Source: Pogostemon cablin (Eukaryota; Streptophyta; Magnoliopsida; Lamiales; Lamiaceae). From it: a DNA stretch of 64,000 bases. Made by a program: the position numbers and the translations under genes. Position 1 is the stretch's first letter. Each line of letters starts with the position of its first letter. Positions 33,693 through 45,059 of the stretch are shown here, piece after piece. Below the pieces are notes generated by a model that saw only the letters and a program-made list of their open reading frames with translations, did not search any database and was not told where the DNA came from. Where the stretch lies: positions 14,293,073 to 14,357,072 of the forward strand of contig CM042994.1 of the NCBI GenBank assembly GCA_023678885.1. The letters run 5' to 3'.

Positions 33693-34344
33693 AGCGCGCC
33701 AGGTTTTTTATCTTTGTCTGTTTCTCTCACCTTCCTTCTATTTTTTACTTTACAGGTTGGGTTCTGAGTGAGTGTTGTTATGTTGATGAGATTTATGCGT
33801 GAGTGATCTGTAGCTGATATTGATTGATGATGATGATGGATGATTGATACATTAGATATTTTTTATTTAGATGTTTGATCGGATTGATTTGGAGAGAGTG
33901 ATGACTCTTCTTTTTTTATGCATGTGAACTTATTTTGATGCGTGTTGATTTTGTTGATGAGAGACGTGTATCATTTATTACTTGATTACATGCTTTGAAA
34001 AGTGCTTAGGAAAGCTATTACCCATGTGAGAATTTGAGCTTATTAATCATGCTACATCCATGTATGATAGTTTATTCTTGTGAGTATCGTTCATATATTC
34101 GTATTCTAGAACTTGACTCGGAGTCCTGTTTGAAATTTATGATTAATAGATATTAGGATATGATCTTAAACCATTATTGTTTAATTGAGCCACTTATCCA
34201 AATTTTACCTTACCTTATAATGTATATATCATTGGAATCCCCATTGAGCCTTTAAAGTTTTTTCTTTGGCAAGCCGATGATGAAAAGCCTTTATTTATCC
34301 TTTACTTGAGCCTTCTTGACCACTCTTTGCATTAGTAGAGAGAG
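33693..34344 (+). other. 3' UTR of Athila-like element, first part
   Basis: Non-coding sequence with TGATG-rich words, ending near TTTGCATTAGTAGAGAG where LINE sequence begins. Joined to 39950-40681 it forms the element's 3' UTR. It includes TGTTTGATCGGATTGATTTG and AGCCGATGATGAAAAGCC but no recognisable motif. Confidence 0.55.
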
Positions 34345-34600
34345 AGTCATTGCTCGCGCAAAAATTTTTGGAACTAGGGTTCCAAAATTTCGCTTTCTAA
34401 CTTTTCCCGCAAGCAACCTCGCGGCTGTCGGCGCCTCTCGCCTTCAGCCTCGTTGATCACCCTTCAACGTCGAACATCTTCTTTCCTCCTCCCTGTTGCC
34501 GGCGCTTCTCGTCGTCAATGACGGTTTGATCACACCGCTCCCCACAGTGGTGGCAGAGAGGCATCTTTCGTTCATGCAATCCGCCTAGATTTCTGCTTTC

Positions 34601-36533
34601 ATGGGAAAGAAATCGAGGAGTAAGACGTCTACCAAGGCGTTGACGGATGTGCGTGTGGGAGATGACTCGTTCAAATCGGTGAAGAATCGTGTGAAGGAGA
34701 TTGAGAGAAAGAAAACCCTCAAAAAGGCAGTCTTGGTAGACAATCCATCGCTGGATGATGGCGCCGCCTTGGCGCATTCCATAGCCACTGACCGGACGGA
34801 GATGGAGACGGATGTAAACATAGGTTCCATAGCTCTCGTGGTGGCGGACATGCCTGATGTCTCCGCGTTTGATAGCCCCACACAAGGGCTATTGGATATG
34901 GACATGGAAGATTCAACTCCCGTGGTGCCTATTGTTCGAAACCCTAGCCCTAAGAAGAAAGTTTCGGCAGATGGGAGACGTAGCACAGCTCCTGGCACAC
35001 GGCGAAGGCTGGATGTTGAGTCCTCTACAACAACGCCTTCTCGGCAGCCAGGTGGAGACTCCCGGCGGGTTGGCGCTGAAACTCGGCATGGGGATGGGCC
35101 TACCGATTCCTCTTGGTAGACTAGCGAGGCTCTTAGAAATGCTGATATTTCTCGGCAGACAGGGGTTGGCTCTCGACAGACACAGGGCACTTCTCGGCAG
35201 GATGTCTCTACGCGGGATTCTAGCTCCCCTGCTCCGCAGGCCGCGCCTGGCGTGGGCGGGAGTACTAGGCATCTTCCGGGCGACGCGCTCATGTGCAAGG
35301 GCACGACGGCAGGGCCCAGGCAACTAGGCGGACAGTGTATCCAGCGCAAGGGGCAGAGTGATTCGGGAAAGGGTTCCACTCCCAAGGAACCGATTGACTA
35401 CTCCATGTTTTTCAACAAAAACAACATCGATCCGGATAGAAAACTCGAATACATCGCACCCTGTGATAGAGTAGCCTATCTGGATCCAAAGGATGACTCT
35501 GATACTTGGAAATTCACGCTGGTGGGCTACTTCTCGGGATGTTTCCCGGGGATGCAGGCTCTCCATGCCATCTGCCGCTCATGGGGTGTCAAGTACACCA
35601 TCGTCATGCATCAGCCTGGATGGATTATCTTCCGGCTTTGCTCAGAGGAGGATGTACGGAAGGTGCTGGAAAAGGCTCCCCACTCTATTTGGGAACGATA
35701 CCTCATGCTTGAAAGGATCCTAAGAGCTTTTCAGTTTGATGACCAGGAAATCTCTCATGTCCCGGTCTGGATTCGTCTCCCGTTGTTCCCATTGGAGTTG
35801 TGGTCGAGGAATCACATTAGCAAGGTTGCTTCTCTAATCAGTCGGCATATTATGGTGGACGATACCTTGGTTAAAGCTGATAAGATATCATTTGTTTGAG
35901 TGCGTGTTGACATTGACGTCTCGCAAGAGCTCCCAAAGGAGGTCACTTTCAACTACAGTGGGGCAAACTATACCCAATTTATGCTTTACGAGTGCCTCCC
36001 AGCTTATTGTACCAAGTACAGAAAGTTTGGCCACTTGGTGGGTAACTGTGACGTCATGGATGGTGGAGATAAAGGGGAGAAAGAAATCCCACAGAAGTCC
36101 GCACATGTGGAAGAAGGAGTCGATGAGGAGGGTTTTCAGCAGGTTGGCTAAAAAAATAACAAAAAGAAGAAGGCGAGAAGTAGGAGTAGGAAGAAGAAGA
36201 GAACGAACGGTTCCTCCACCTACTAACGAACCGGTTGAGGCTGTTACATCCGGGAAGTATCAAATCCTAGATGAACTGGATCCTGATGACTGGAGGATCA
36301 ACAGGCAGGATGGGAAACAGCCCGCTCAAGTTAATACTAAGAAAACTTGGGCGTCGGAAATGGAGGAAGAAGATGAGGAGGCCGTAGGGCGATCGGGACG
36401 ATCTCCTCCTCCCAGCTTTATGCAGAGGGCTGATGGACGCAAACGCGGGCCTAGAATTACTATCCAGAAACCGCAGGGTAAAGGCAATGGGCCAGGACGA
36501 GGCAGGGGCTCTTCCCCCAAAGGTCGTCGATGA
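34601..36533 (+). pseudogene. LINE ORF1 (DUF4283 and zinc-knuckle nucleic-acid-binding protein)
   Basis: ORF1 protein binds the LINE RNA. It starts MGKKSRSKTSTKALTDVRVG at 34601. A Ser/Arg/Gly-rich region follows with a TAG at 35117. The DUF4283-type domain reads YIAPCDRVAYLDPKDDSDTW, FTLVGYFSGCFPGMQALHAI, WIIFRLCSEEDVRKVLEKAP and PVWIRLPLFPLELWSRN (35445-35820). After a TGA at 35897 comes the knuckle region LPAYCTKYRKFGHLVGNC (~35995-36050); the second Cys of CCHC is Tyr. A TAA at 36149 and a frame change near 36190 precede the Arg/Gly-rich end RGRGSSPKGRR. The TGA stop (36531-36533) overlaps the ORF2 ATG by the bases ATGA. Confidence 0.85.
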
Positions 36534-39500
36534 AGCTCTTATCATGGAATGTACGAGGGCTTGCAACCCCTCTTGCGTATCGAGCAGTCCACAGGTTAGT
36601 TCGCAAACATAAAGTGTGTTTAGTTGGATTTCTTGAAACTAAATTATCTGCTGATAATGTGGTGGACATAGTGGGCAGAATTGTTCCTAGTTGGAATATT
36701 GTGAATGATTTTGATGTTGTTGATGGTGGACGGATTGTGGTTGCATGGGATTCCACTTTGATTTATGTTAGTAATGTTGAGCTCAATGAGCAATGTATCT
36801 CTAGTTTGGTTCGCTGTTTGATTTCTTAACAAGAGTTCTACATCAGTGTTGTGTACACCCGTAATGGCGTTGTAGACAGGCGTAGGCTATGGTGTCATCT
36901 CTCTTGGGTTGTCCCTGCAATTAACTCTCCTTGGATCATCCTGGGAGACTTTAACTGAGTCAGGAAGCTGGAAGAGTGTTCTGTAATTGGTCCATCTCAT
37001 CCGAACTGGTGTAGGGTCGATTTTGAGGAGTTGTCTGTTGAATTGGGGTTGGATGATGCTAAGTCTAAGGGGTGCTTCTTCACCTAGACGAATGGCAGGA
37101 TATGGAGCCGTATTGATAGAGTGTTAGTGAATTTGAATTGGAATCTTAGTTCAGAAGTAGTGGAGTCCGAGTTCCTGCCCATGGGGGCCACCTCGGACCA
37201 TTGCCCTGCACTAGCTTCTGTGTTTCATGCCGAGCATTCGAAGGGTAGACCGTTCAGGTATGTGAACATGTGGAGGACTAGCAGTGGTTACCTAGATACT
37301 GTGCGCGAGGTATGGGACTCGCAACTTTGGGGTACTGCTCAATTCAGTGTATGCCGCAGGCTGAAGCTTCTTAAGCCAAAGTTACATCTTCTTGGCAAGA
37401 GGGACTTCGGCCACATTGCTGAGAGAGCAGAGAGCTAGAATAGAGCTTGACAGCCGCCAGCTGGAAAGCCATGCTGATCCAGGTAGCACTGAGAAATGGG
37501 ACAAAGTTCAGGAGGCGGCAAAGAAGGTAGACTTCCTTTGCCACGCCGAGCATTTATTCTTTTCTCAGATGGCCAGTGTAGAGTATTTGATCAACCAGGA
37601 TAAACCCACAAAGTTTTTCTACAAGAAGATTAAGTCCAATAGCGTAAGAAATGTCATCCCCTTCATACGTACCGAATCTGGGCACACTTCCTCCCGGGAT
37701 GAAGTCGTTGGAGAATTTCTTATGTTTTACAAGGACTTACTGGGCACTTCTGGTGATTGTGATGAGATTGATGATAGTGTGTTCGAGTGGGGAGCTGTGT
37801 TGAGTGATCAACAAGCGCAGGAACTTGTAGCACCTATTACGGCCGAGGAGATTAAGGGGGTCGTGTGGAAAATGAATGGTGACAAAGCTCCTAGACCAGA
37901 TGGATACACGACCTACTTCTTCCGAGATGCGTGGGACGTAGTAGGGACATATGTTGTAGCCGCTGTCCAGGAATTCTTTCAATCCGGGCAGTCGCTGCGA
38001 CAGATGAATGCTACGTTTATTACACTCATCCCGAAAGGGAAGCACGATCCCATAGTAAGAGATTTCCGCCCAATCTCGTGCTGCAATGTACTTTATAAGA
38101 TTATTTCTAGAGTCATTGTAGGACGCCTGACGGATCTCATAGATGGGTTGGTCGCTGAAAATCACTTTGGATTTGTAAAGAATCGAAGGATGAGAGATTA
38201 CATGATGCTTGCTCAGGAAATTGTGAAGAATTATGGATGGGCAAAACATCGTATGTGGAGAAAAATGGCAATAAAAGTTTACATCAAGAAGGCTTATGAT
38301 TCGGTAGACTAGGGATTTTTACGTGGAGTTCTTACAGGGTTGAAGCTTCCCTAGCTTATGATAGGATGGATCATGAAATGTGTCACCATCTCCTTATTCT
38401 CCATCCTTGTCAACGGCACTCCAGAGGAATACTTGGATGGTAAGAGGGGCTTGCGTCAAGGGGACCCTCTGTCGTCCCTGTTGTTTGTTCTCTGCATGGA
38501 TTACTTCTCCCATCTCTTCAAGAGACTTACGGTGAGAGAGAACTACAAGCATCATTCTCGGCATTGTGCTAAAGTAGACATTACTCTCTTGGCTTTCGCT
38601 AACGACCTGATCATTTTTGCCTATGGCAATTGCTCCTCTGCAGAAGTTGTTGCTAAGGCTCTTGATCTCTTTGCTAGAATGTCAGGTTTGGAAGTAAGCA
38701 CGGATAAATCTCACTTGTTCATGGCAGGTGTTCCAGAGGATGAAGAACAGGGGATCCATAAGGTTTTACCTTTTCAGAAAGGCACCTTTCCTATGCGCTA
38801 TTTGGGAGTACCGCCACAGGGAAGCAAACTTCTTGAGTCTGCCTTTGAGCCACTCATCACTCAGATATCCAATCTGATCAGGGGCTGGTCCATGCATTTG
38901 CTCTCCTATGCAGGCTGACTGGAGCTCATTCGGTCGGTGGTGTATGGAGTGATGAACTTTTGGATTTCTATGGTAAAGATCCCCAAGGGGATTGTTGACA
39001 GGGTGGAGCGCATGATCCGGAAATTCCTTTGGGAAACCACGAGGGATGCAGTTAGTTGGGAGGAGGTGATCCTTCCTAAGGAACAGGGTGGCCTGGGACT
39101 TAGGGGTTTCGATCTACTGAATAATGTAGCCCTATGTGGTGTGTTGTGGGATGTACATCTAGAGAAGATGTCTCTGTGGATTAAGTGGATTAATGCCATT
39201 TATCTACAGTCCTCTTCGTACTGGGATGTTGAGGTTAATTACAGCGCCTCAATAGTGTGGAAGGATATCCTTCGTGCGAGGGATAGAGTTCGAGCACGGA
39301 TAGGAGGCAACATTGTCACCTCATTTGCGTCGTGCTCGGAAATGGGGAAGCTTCATGTGGGCAAACTGTACTGGCTTGCTGCCACTACCGCACCAGTACA
39401 GTTTATCTACAAGAAGTTGTGGAGTCCGTGGGTTCCTCAGAAATATTCGTTCAGGATGTGGCTTGCCCTGAGGAATCGTCTGCTTACCATGGATATATGG

Positions 39501-39854
39501 AGACGCTATGAAGGCCCGGTGGAATGCATGCTTTGTATGGGTGCCCCCGAGACCAGAGACCATCTCTTCTTCGGCTGCCCATTCACGAAGCATGTCTGGA
39601 ACCGGTTGAGAAATAAAGTGGAGTGGAGGAGACAGGTCACCACGTTGAAGGCCCACTTCAAGTGGCTCAGCAAGGACCGGCGTGTGCACGTTCGAGATAG
39701 GAGGAGGTGGATGCTCGCCCTTTACGGCAAAGTTTTCCTCATTTGGAAGTCCCGAAACAACGTACTCTTTGAGGGTGCCCGACCTTCCCTGGATAGCTTG
39801 ATTAATTCCATTGTTATGCATGTAATTAGATTCGAGCATTTGTTATCTAGATAG
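36530..39854 (+). pseudogene. LINE ORF2 (endonuclease, reverse transcriptase, zf-RVT)
   Basis: The endonuclease begins MKLLSWNVRGLATPLAYRAV, with FLETKLSADN, WIILGDFN (~36940) and GATSDHCPALASV (37180-37220). RT follows: KAPRPDGYTTYFFRDAWDVV, FITLIPKGKHDPIVRDFRPI, GLRQGDPLSSLLFVLCMDYF. Two catalytic positions have changed: the usual D in (K)xDIKKAYDSV is Tyr (KVYIKKAYDSVD, ~38275) and the FADD motif is FAND (~38600). The C-terminal zf-RVT region has CMLCMGAPETRDHLFFGCPF (~39527-39585) and ends at 39854. Stops lie at 36827, 36957, 37087, 38310, 38352 and 38916 and a frame change near 37410. Several stops replace Trp, Gln or Arg codons. Confidence 0.9.
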
Positions 39855-39950
39855 GTGGGTTTTCGCATTTTGGTTGCTCCTTTTGGAGTTGTAATTAAAG
39901 CATTTGTGACTCTGGCTTCGGCCTACAACTTTTTGAATAATTAACATAAC

Positions 39951-40670
39951 ATTCAGAGTTGAGGTGAATAAATGATAGCTTGAATGCGAAGAAGAAAAGG
40001 AAGAAAATTTTGGTCGAGTGATATGAAGTGAAGATTGTGGTTAAATCTTGTTGAGGGGTAGTGCCTGAAACCGGTACCCCAACTGCTTAGAAGGTTAGTA
40101 CCCAAAATTGATACCCTTGTGCTAAAAAAGAAGAAGATGTTGATTCCAAGTGAGGAAGGAGAAAAGAAGAATTGAAGAGATCATGAGAATGATAAAGGAG
40201 AAGAAGAATGAAGCTAATTGATGAAAAGCAAAACTCCAAGATAATTCTCTACTAGTGAATTAGTTACTTTATCTACATTTCCTTAATCTTACCAAAGAGC
40301 CAACATTACAACCCAAGAACAAGTCCTTTGTGATCCTAGTATCGAAACAATAATGAATTGATTTTTGAGACCTTTGCCAAGGTTATGGTTATGCTGGTAT
40401 ATGAATTGATTTGAGCATATATATTAACCCTAAAGTGTACATCTTTTACATTTGAGAGCGAGAGTAAACACTTTCCTAGTGAACTAGATGACTTAGCACT
40501 CATAGAAGTCGTGTGATTAATTGATATTTTTGCATGGATGATAGGTATGATGAATACATATTTTGAATTGATACAATTGCATGTGTTATAATAGGTTGTA
40601 TAAGGACCTTGTGATTACACTCTATTGCCTTTGTTTTGATTTCTTTGCCTCGGGACGAGCAACATGTAAG
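39951..40670 (+). other. 3' UTR of Athila-like element, second part
   Basis: Resumes after the LINE with GAGTTGAGGTGAATAAATGA. The words GCCTGAAACCGGTACCCCAA (40059-40083) match, in reverse, the GGTACCAGTTTCAGG words of the outer element's UTR. The closing block CGGGACGAGCAACATGTAAG is typical just before the purine tract in this group. No coding content. Confidence 0.65.
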
Positions 40671-40681
40671 TTTGGGGATTT
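40671..40681 (+). other. Polypurine tract of Athila-like element
   Basis: AAGTTTGGGGATT directly precedes the 3' LTR start TGATGTGAG. It shares its core with the tract at 30287-30303. Confidence 0.8.
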
Positions 40682-42301
40682 GATGTGAGTGATAATTCAA
40701 GTATATTGAGCTCTGATATGTGCAGAAATTGAGGATGATTTGGTCTATTATCAAGACAAATCGGTTTGTTTATAGAAAATCCACATATTTGAGAATATTT
40801 GTACAGGAAAGCAGGTTAGAAGTGCTCGAAATAAGAAAACACATTTTTCGAGGTACAGTTCAACCAGAGATTCACCATTCGATCAAACTTAGGCAGGTAG
40901 AACTATAGAGGTGAAGTCGAATGGGAGTGTTTTAGCTTAGAGAGGTCGTTCGACTAAGGAGATTCTGTTCGACCAAGTTATACCAAGTAGAACTAAAGAG
41001 GCCAATTCGAACTGGAGAGCTTCAACGTATAGATCTGTGGTTCGACCAAGGGGTTTCAGTTTGACCAATACCAGTATAGTCAAACTAGGACACGTCAGCG
41101 CCAAAACATTGGAATTTTCATCTCCAGTGCGTGCATGTGTGTGTTTTCCACGAAAAACCCCAGTAAAGGTCCATAAGGAAAGTTTACAAGTATAAAAAGG
41201 GATGCCTATCAAATCAAAAAGGAGTTAGATTCCACATCCATCCTACACCACATCCAAACCCTAACTCCATATGCAAGAGCTGTAGAGAGAGATTCGTACA
41301 GTAAATTAAGTGATAACCAAGTGAAGATTCAAGATAGAGAGAGACGCGACGGCGCCCACCTGTAGGGTTTACTTCACTTCTTAACTTATCTTGTAATTTT
41401 CAAGACTATGGTAAGATCTATCCAATTACCATGAACGTTCTTCGAAGCGTCATGGGCTAGAACCGCTTTGGTAATTCTAGGGTTATGAAGGTTTTATCTA
41501 GTTAATTGAACTTCCATGTGTATACTCCGTAAAACACCACTTGTGGTTTATTTTGTAAAAGAATATGCATTTTTAATTCATACTCAGAGTTGTTTTGTGT
41601 ATCATTTACGGTTATGTAGAGTCTGAATATGTATCTTGGTTATTGATTTATTGCATTCACTGCTGAGCAGGATTCGATGTTATGATTCTAAGTGAGGGGA
41701 CTCCAAAGCTTCATTAGAACTATCTTGTATAAATACTTATTAGTTGAATTGAATTCGGGTAAGTAAGTAGGATAAAGAGGATAATTATATAGTACCTATA
41801 AAGGGAGATCATATCGGGTTAGAGTACTTAGTGCACGGGAAATAATTGACACTGATAGTACCTAGAGAGGGGGTATAATTATGTTCTTGTTCCAAGGTAA
41901 TTCGCATGTGTTACACGTTTATCTGCTTGTGTCTATAGAGTATATTTGCATGGCTTAGTAATGCATCCATAATCCATAAGGCAGAGTCGGACATTGACAT
42001 ACGAAAGAAAAATTAACTAGTGAAGCTGGATGACTCGAAGAGCTACCTATCTTCTCACTTGAGAAACTCTCGTTTATTTTCTACTGTCTTTACTTTTATC
42101 TATTATTTAATTATTCTGTAAATTAGTTTAGTGACAATTCTATTGATATATTACACAATAGTAGTTTTAATTAATTTAGTTAATAATAAATTGATAGCAC
42201 TCGTCCTTTGGGTTCGATATTGATAACTAGATCGCTTATCTAAACTACAATAATATCCTTCATACTTGAGGATTAATTGTGTGTTGAGAAAATGCCTAAC
42301 A
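40682..42301 (+). repeat. 3' LTR of Athila-like element
   Basis: Runs TGATGTGAGTGATAATTC to GAGAAAATGCCTAACA, 1,620 bp, uninterrupted. It aligns along its whole length with 12792-13113 plus 14500-15821. It has TTCGACC words (40858-41090), the TATA box at 41191-41198 and the leader end TTCTTCGAAGCGTCATGGG. Differences between the two LTRs are common, so the insertion is not recent. The duplication acaca follows at 42302-42306. Confidence 0.9.
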
Positions 42302-42306
42302 ACACA
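42302..42306. other. 5-bp target site duplication of Athila-like element, right copy
   Basis: acaca after TGCCTAACA; identical to 12787-12791. Confidence 0.8.
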
Positions 42307-43302
42307 ACACCAATCTTACTCCTTTAATTCTCTACCAGGATAGGTATTAAAAAGGCTTTTAAAGGAATGATTTGTTTTTTCCATAGGCTTCCAACAAATA
42401 AGGCTTAAAGGCTCAAACGAGAGACTATAGATAATATTACAAGATAGGATAAAACTTTGGCTAGTGACTTATTAAAGAACAAACATGGCCTTTTCCCATC
42501 ATCTAATCAATCATCTAGTCTCAAGTAGATTAAAAGTCAATCTCTAGAATACAAACCTGTGAATGATGCTCTCAAGAATAAAACCAATCATGTGTAATTT
42601 TCTTGATTTTAAGAGGCTCAAATCTCACATGGCATAATAGAATAAATAATCACTCTTACATAGGCTTATGAACTAATTTTTAAAAGTGTAACAATCTCAA
42701 GTATTCCCACATTCAAGTACATATCTAGTAGGATTACTACAATAACAAAACATCACTACACCACATTCTCAAGCAATCAATATGCACTAGTACAACATAA
42801 CATCACTAAACCACATCCATAAACAAGGCTTAAGTTTCATACCTCAAACAACATATATACTCAATCAAGTGCTTAGAGAAATTCGACAATCATCCTCAAG
42901 AACTACCAAGTTGAAATTAGGACTAACACTCAACAAATAAACACTAACAACATGCCTGGACAATCGCAAAAAAAATTGACAACTCAATATAATCAAATAA
43001 ATTAAAAATACTGAAAATTTACGACCATCCAAGCATACCATACAATGAAGAAAATTTACTTTGGTGGGGGCAAGACAAGGTATGTACGTAATCCCCCCAA
43101 ACTTAGGCGAAACAAAGTGATAGACTAAGTTTGTAAAGAAGTACTACCATAGTCGAGCTACACCTGATAAACTTCCTACACTGACACAGACTCACGAAAA
43201 CAAATAAAATGGGAGGGTCGACCCCCAACAAGCGCTCAAGTTTAACATTGAAGAGTCACAACGGATTTCAAACCTCTAACTTAAGTACTCAAGAGAGAGC
43301 AC
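42307..43302 (-). other. 3' UTR of outer Athila/Tat-like element (second part)
   Basis: Continues the 3' UTR from 12786. On the minus strand it holds the Athila/Tat landmark TTAAACTTGAGCGCTTGTTG (43225-43245) shortly after the integrase stop and a purine tract CTAAGTTTGGGGGGAT (43093-43106). No gene. Confidence 0.65.
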
Positions 43303-43428
43303 TTAATTATCAGGCAGCGACTTGTAGTGTTTCAACCGTTGTCCGTTCGCCACCATGATCTCACTTTTTTCATTTTTCAACCAAAACTCCCCCTCCATAG
43401 GCTCTATGAATGACATATGGTCTAACTG
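43303..43428 (-). pseudogene. pol: Integrase C-terminal end of outer Athila/Tat-like element
   Basis: On the minus strand the frame reads HMSFIEPMEGEFWLKNEKSE then IMVANGQRLKHYKSLPDN and a TAA (43303-43305). NGQRLKHY is the usual close of Athila/Tat integrase; compare NRHQLKHF in the plus-strand element near 30045. The upstream part of pol is cut off at 43428 by an LTR in reverse orientation and does not reappear beyond it, so the rest of this element is deleted or outside the window. Confidence 0.75.
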
Positions 43429-44725
43429 ATAAGCGTTTTCTCAATACACAAAATTAATCCTCAAGTATAAGGATATCAATTGTAGTTTCGATAGGTGACC
43501 AAGTGATTATCGTACCCAAGAGACGGATTATTATCAGTTTTATTATGTTCTAATTTTCTAAGATTATATTTGGCAAATTGGTTTGGAATTGTTACGAAAT
43601 TAAATAGCAATTGACTTAAATAGCAAATCAAATAATAAACAAGCAATAGAAAATACGGTTGTGATCAAGTAAGAAAATTAGGTAGTTCTTCGGGCATCCA
43701 GTTTTACTTATTAATTTTCTTTCTATGTGTTATTGTCCGACTCTGCCTTGTAGTTTATGGACGCATCACTGAACCATGCAAGTTCACCCTATAGACACAA
43801 GTAAATATGTGAATGACACGTGTGAATATCCTTGGAGCAAGAGATATAATTTACTCCCCTTTCTATGTACTATCAGTATCAATTATTTCCCGTGCACTTA
43901 GTACTCTAACCCGATATGATCCCTTTATAGGTACTATGAAGTTATACTCTTTATCCTACTTATTAACTCGAATAAGATTCAATTAACAAGTATCTATATA
44001 AGATATTTCTAATAAGACTTCAGAATCCCTTCACTTGGAATTATAACATATAATCCTGCTCAGCGGTGAACGCACTTAATCAATAACCAAGAGATGTATT
44101 CAGACTCTACATAACAGTTAATGATGCACAAAACGACCGTGAGTATGAATTAAAAAAGCACAATCTTATATAAAATAAACCACAAGTAGTGTTGTACGGA
44201 GTTTACACATCGAAATTCAATTAACTCATAAAACTTTCATAACCCTAGAACTACCGGAGCGGTTCTAGCCCATGACTGATCTAGGAACAATCATGGCTAG
44301 TTGGTATGATCTTACTTAACTCGCCAGACGAACCTCTCCTCACGACACCTTCGGATGATGGTAGGGTTTGGTAATGGATGGATGATGAATGAACTCCTTC
44401 TCCTGCAAAAGCTCTTCTTTTATACTTGTATACTCTCCTTACGGGCCTTGGATGGACTTTTTGAGTGAACACACGCACTGAAGGTGTAAAATACAAATTT
44501 GGCACATTTCCGTACGTCAGTTCGACCAAAGAGGTTGGTCAAACTCTCCCAGGCAAGTCGAACTCCAGGTCGAATCCGCATGTAAATCGGTCTCGGATTT
44601 GACCAGAGTCCTGGTCGAGCCGGATACTTTCTGGTCGAGCCGGTACTGCTTCTCTTCAGGCTTCGAGTTCGACCACGGTTCGACCAAGTGGTTTGGTCGA
44701 ACGGCACTCCAAGCATCTTTCCGCG
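43429..44725 (-). repeat. Truncated LTR related to the Athila-like LTR, reverse orientation
   Basis: Starts TGATAAGCGTTTTCTCAATA on plus, the reverse of an LTR end, followed by TCCTCAAGTATAAGGATATC. It shares GGCAGAGTCGGAC-, GTGCACTTAGTACTCTAACC- and CATAACCCTAGAAC-type blocks (reverse) with 12792-15821 and 40682-42301 at lower similarity. TTCGACC words fill 44518-44705. The U3 start is missing: similarity stops near 44725. No matching duplication. A possible primer site or body does not follow. Confidence 0.72.
44518..44705. repeat. TTCGACC word array in truncated LTR
   Basis: Copies of TTCGACCA, GGTCGAAC, GGTCGAGCC and related words in both orientations at irregular spacing, in the U3 part of the reverse LTR. 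This links the array to the LTR family itself and not only to the one nested element. Confidence 0.75.
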
Positions 44726-44804
44726 CTAGTATAATTAAATTTTATGATTGATTGAAAGCAAATGAAAATAATATGTTCTATGTATATAAAATTAAAGGAT
44801 AGGT

Positions 44805-45037
44805 CTTGTGTGAGACCGTCTCACGTGAGACCATTTTTTACTTTTAGAAATAATTATCACTTTCGCTGTAAAACATTATCACTTTTGCTATAAAATTTTA
44901 TCACTTTTTATTTATACTATAAATTATTCATGAAATAGCATTATCATTTTTCATTAATTTATTATCACTTTCATTTATAAAAGTTTTTACTTTCTTACCG
45001 TCTCACGTAAGCTCGTACGTGAGACGTCTCACACAAG
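44805..45037. mobile_element. MITE with CTTGTGTGAGACGTCTCACG ends
   Basis: The left end CTTGTGTGAGACCGTCTCAC and the inverted right end CTTGTGTGAGACGTCTCACG match over about 40 bases with small gaps; each end is itself palindromic (GTGAGAC...GTCTCAC). The interior repeats TATCACTTTT words. No coding content. Superfamily not assigned; no clean target duplication. Confidence 0.7.
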
Positions 45038-45059
45038 TCTTTGCCTAAATTAAATTATA

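Larger units (their letters stand above)
34345..39950 (+). mobile_element. L1-type LINE inserted in the Athila-like 3' UTR
   Basis: A nearly full-length plant L1-type LINE: 5' UTR (about 34345-34600), ORF1 (34601-36533), ORF2 (36530-39854) and a short 3' UTR (39855-39950) containing GGCTTCGGCCTACAAC and ending AATAATTAACATAAC. Base composition is clearly more GC-rich than the surrounding gypsy DNA. Exact ends are uncertain because I could not find a clean target duplication; gcattagtag and acattcagag are only similar. Both flanks belong to the Athila-like 3' UTR. Confidence 0.8.
12792..42301 (+). mobile_element. Athila-like Ty3/gypsy element, 29.5 kb including four insertions
   Basis: Bounded by the duplication acaca. 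Order: LTR, primer site, gag, protease, RT, RNase H, integrase, internal purine tract, extra ORF, 3' UTR, purine tract, LTR. Insertions are 13114-14494, 16223-24578, 30902-31320 and about 34345-39950. Without them it would be about 13.7 kb, a plausible size for Athila elements. All coding regions are broken. It sits in the 3' UTR of the outer minus-strand gypsy element. Confidence 0.85.

Noticed and set aside
34457..35385. Long minus-strand open frames (up to 266 codons) opposite LINE ORF1
   Set aside because: They are opposite-strand frames of a GC-rich region; the plus strand carries the recognisable LINE ORF1 domain.
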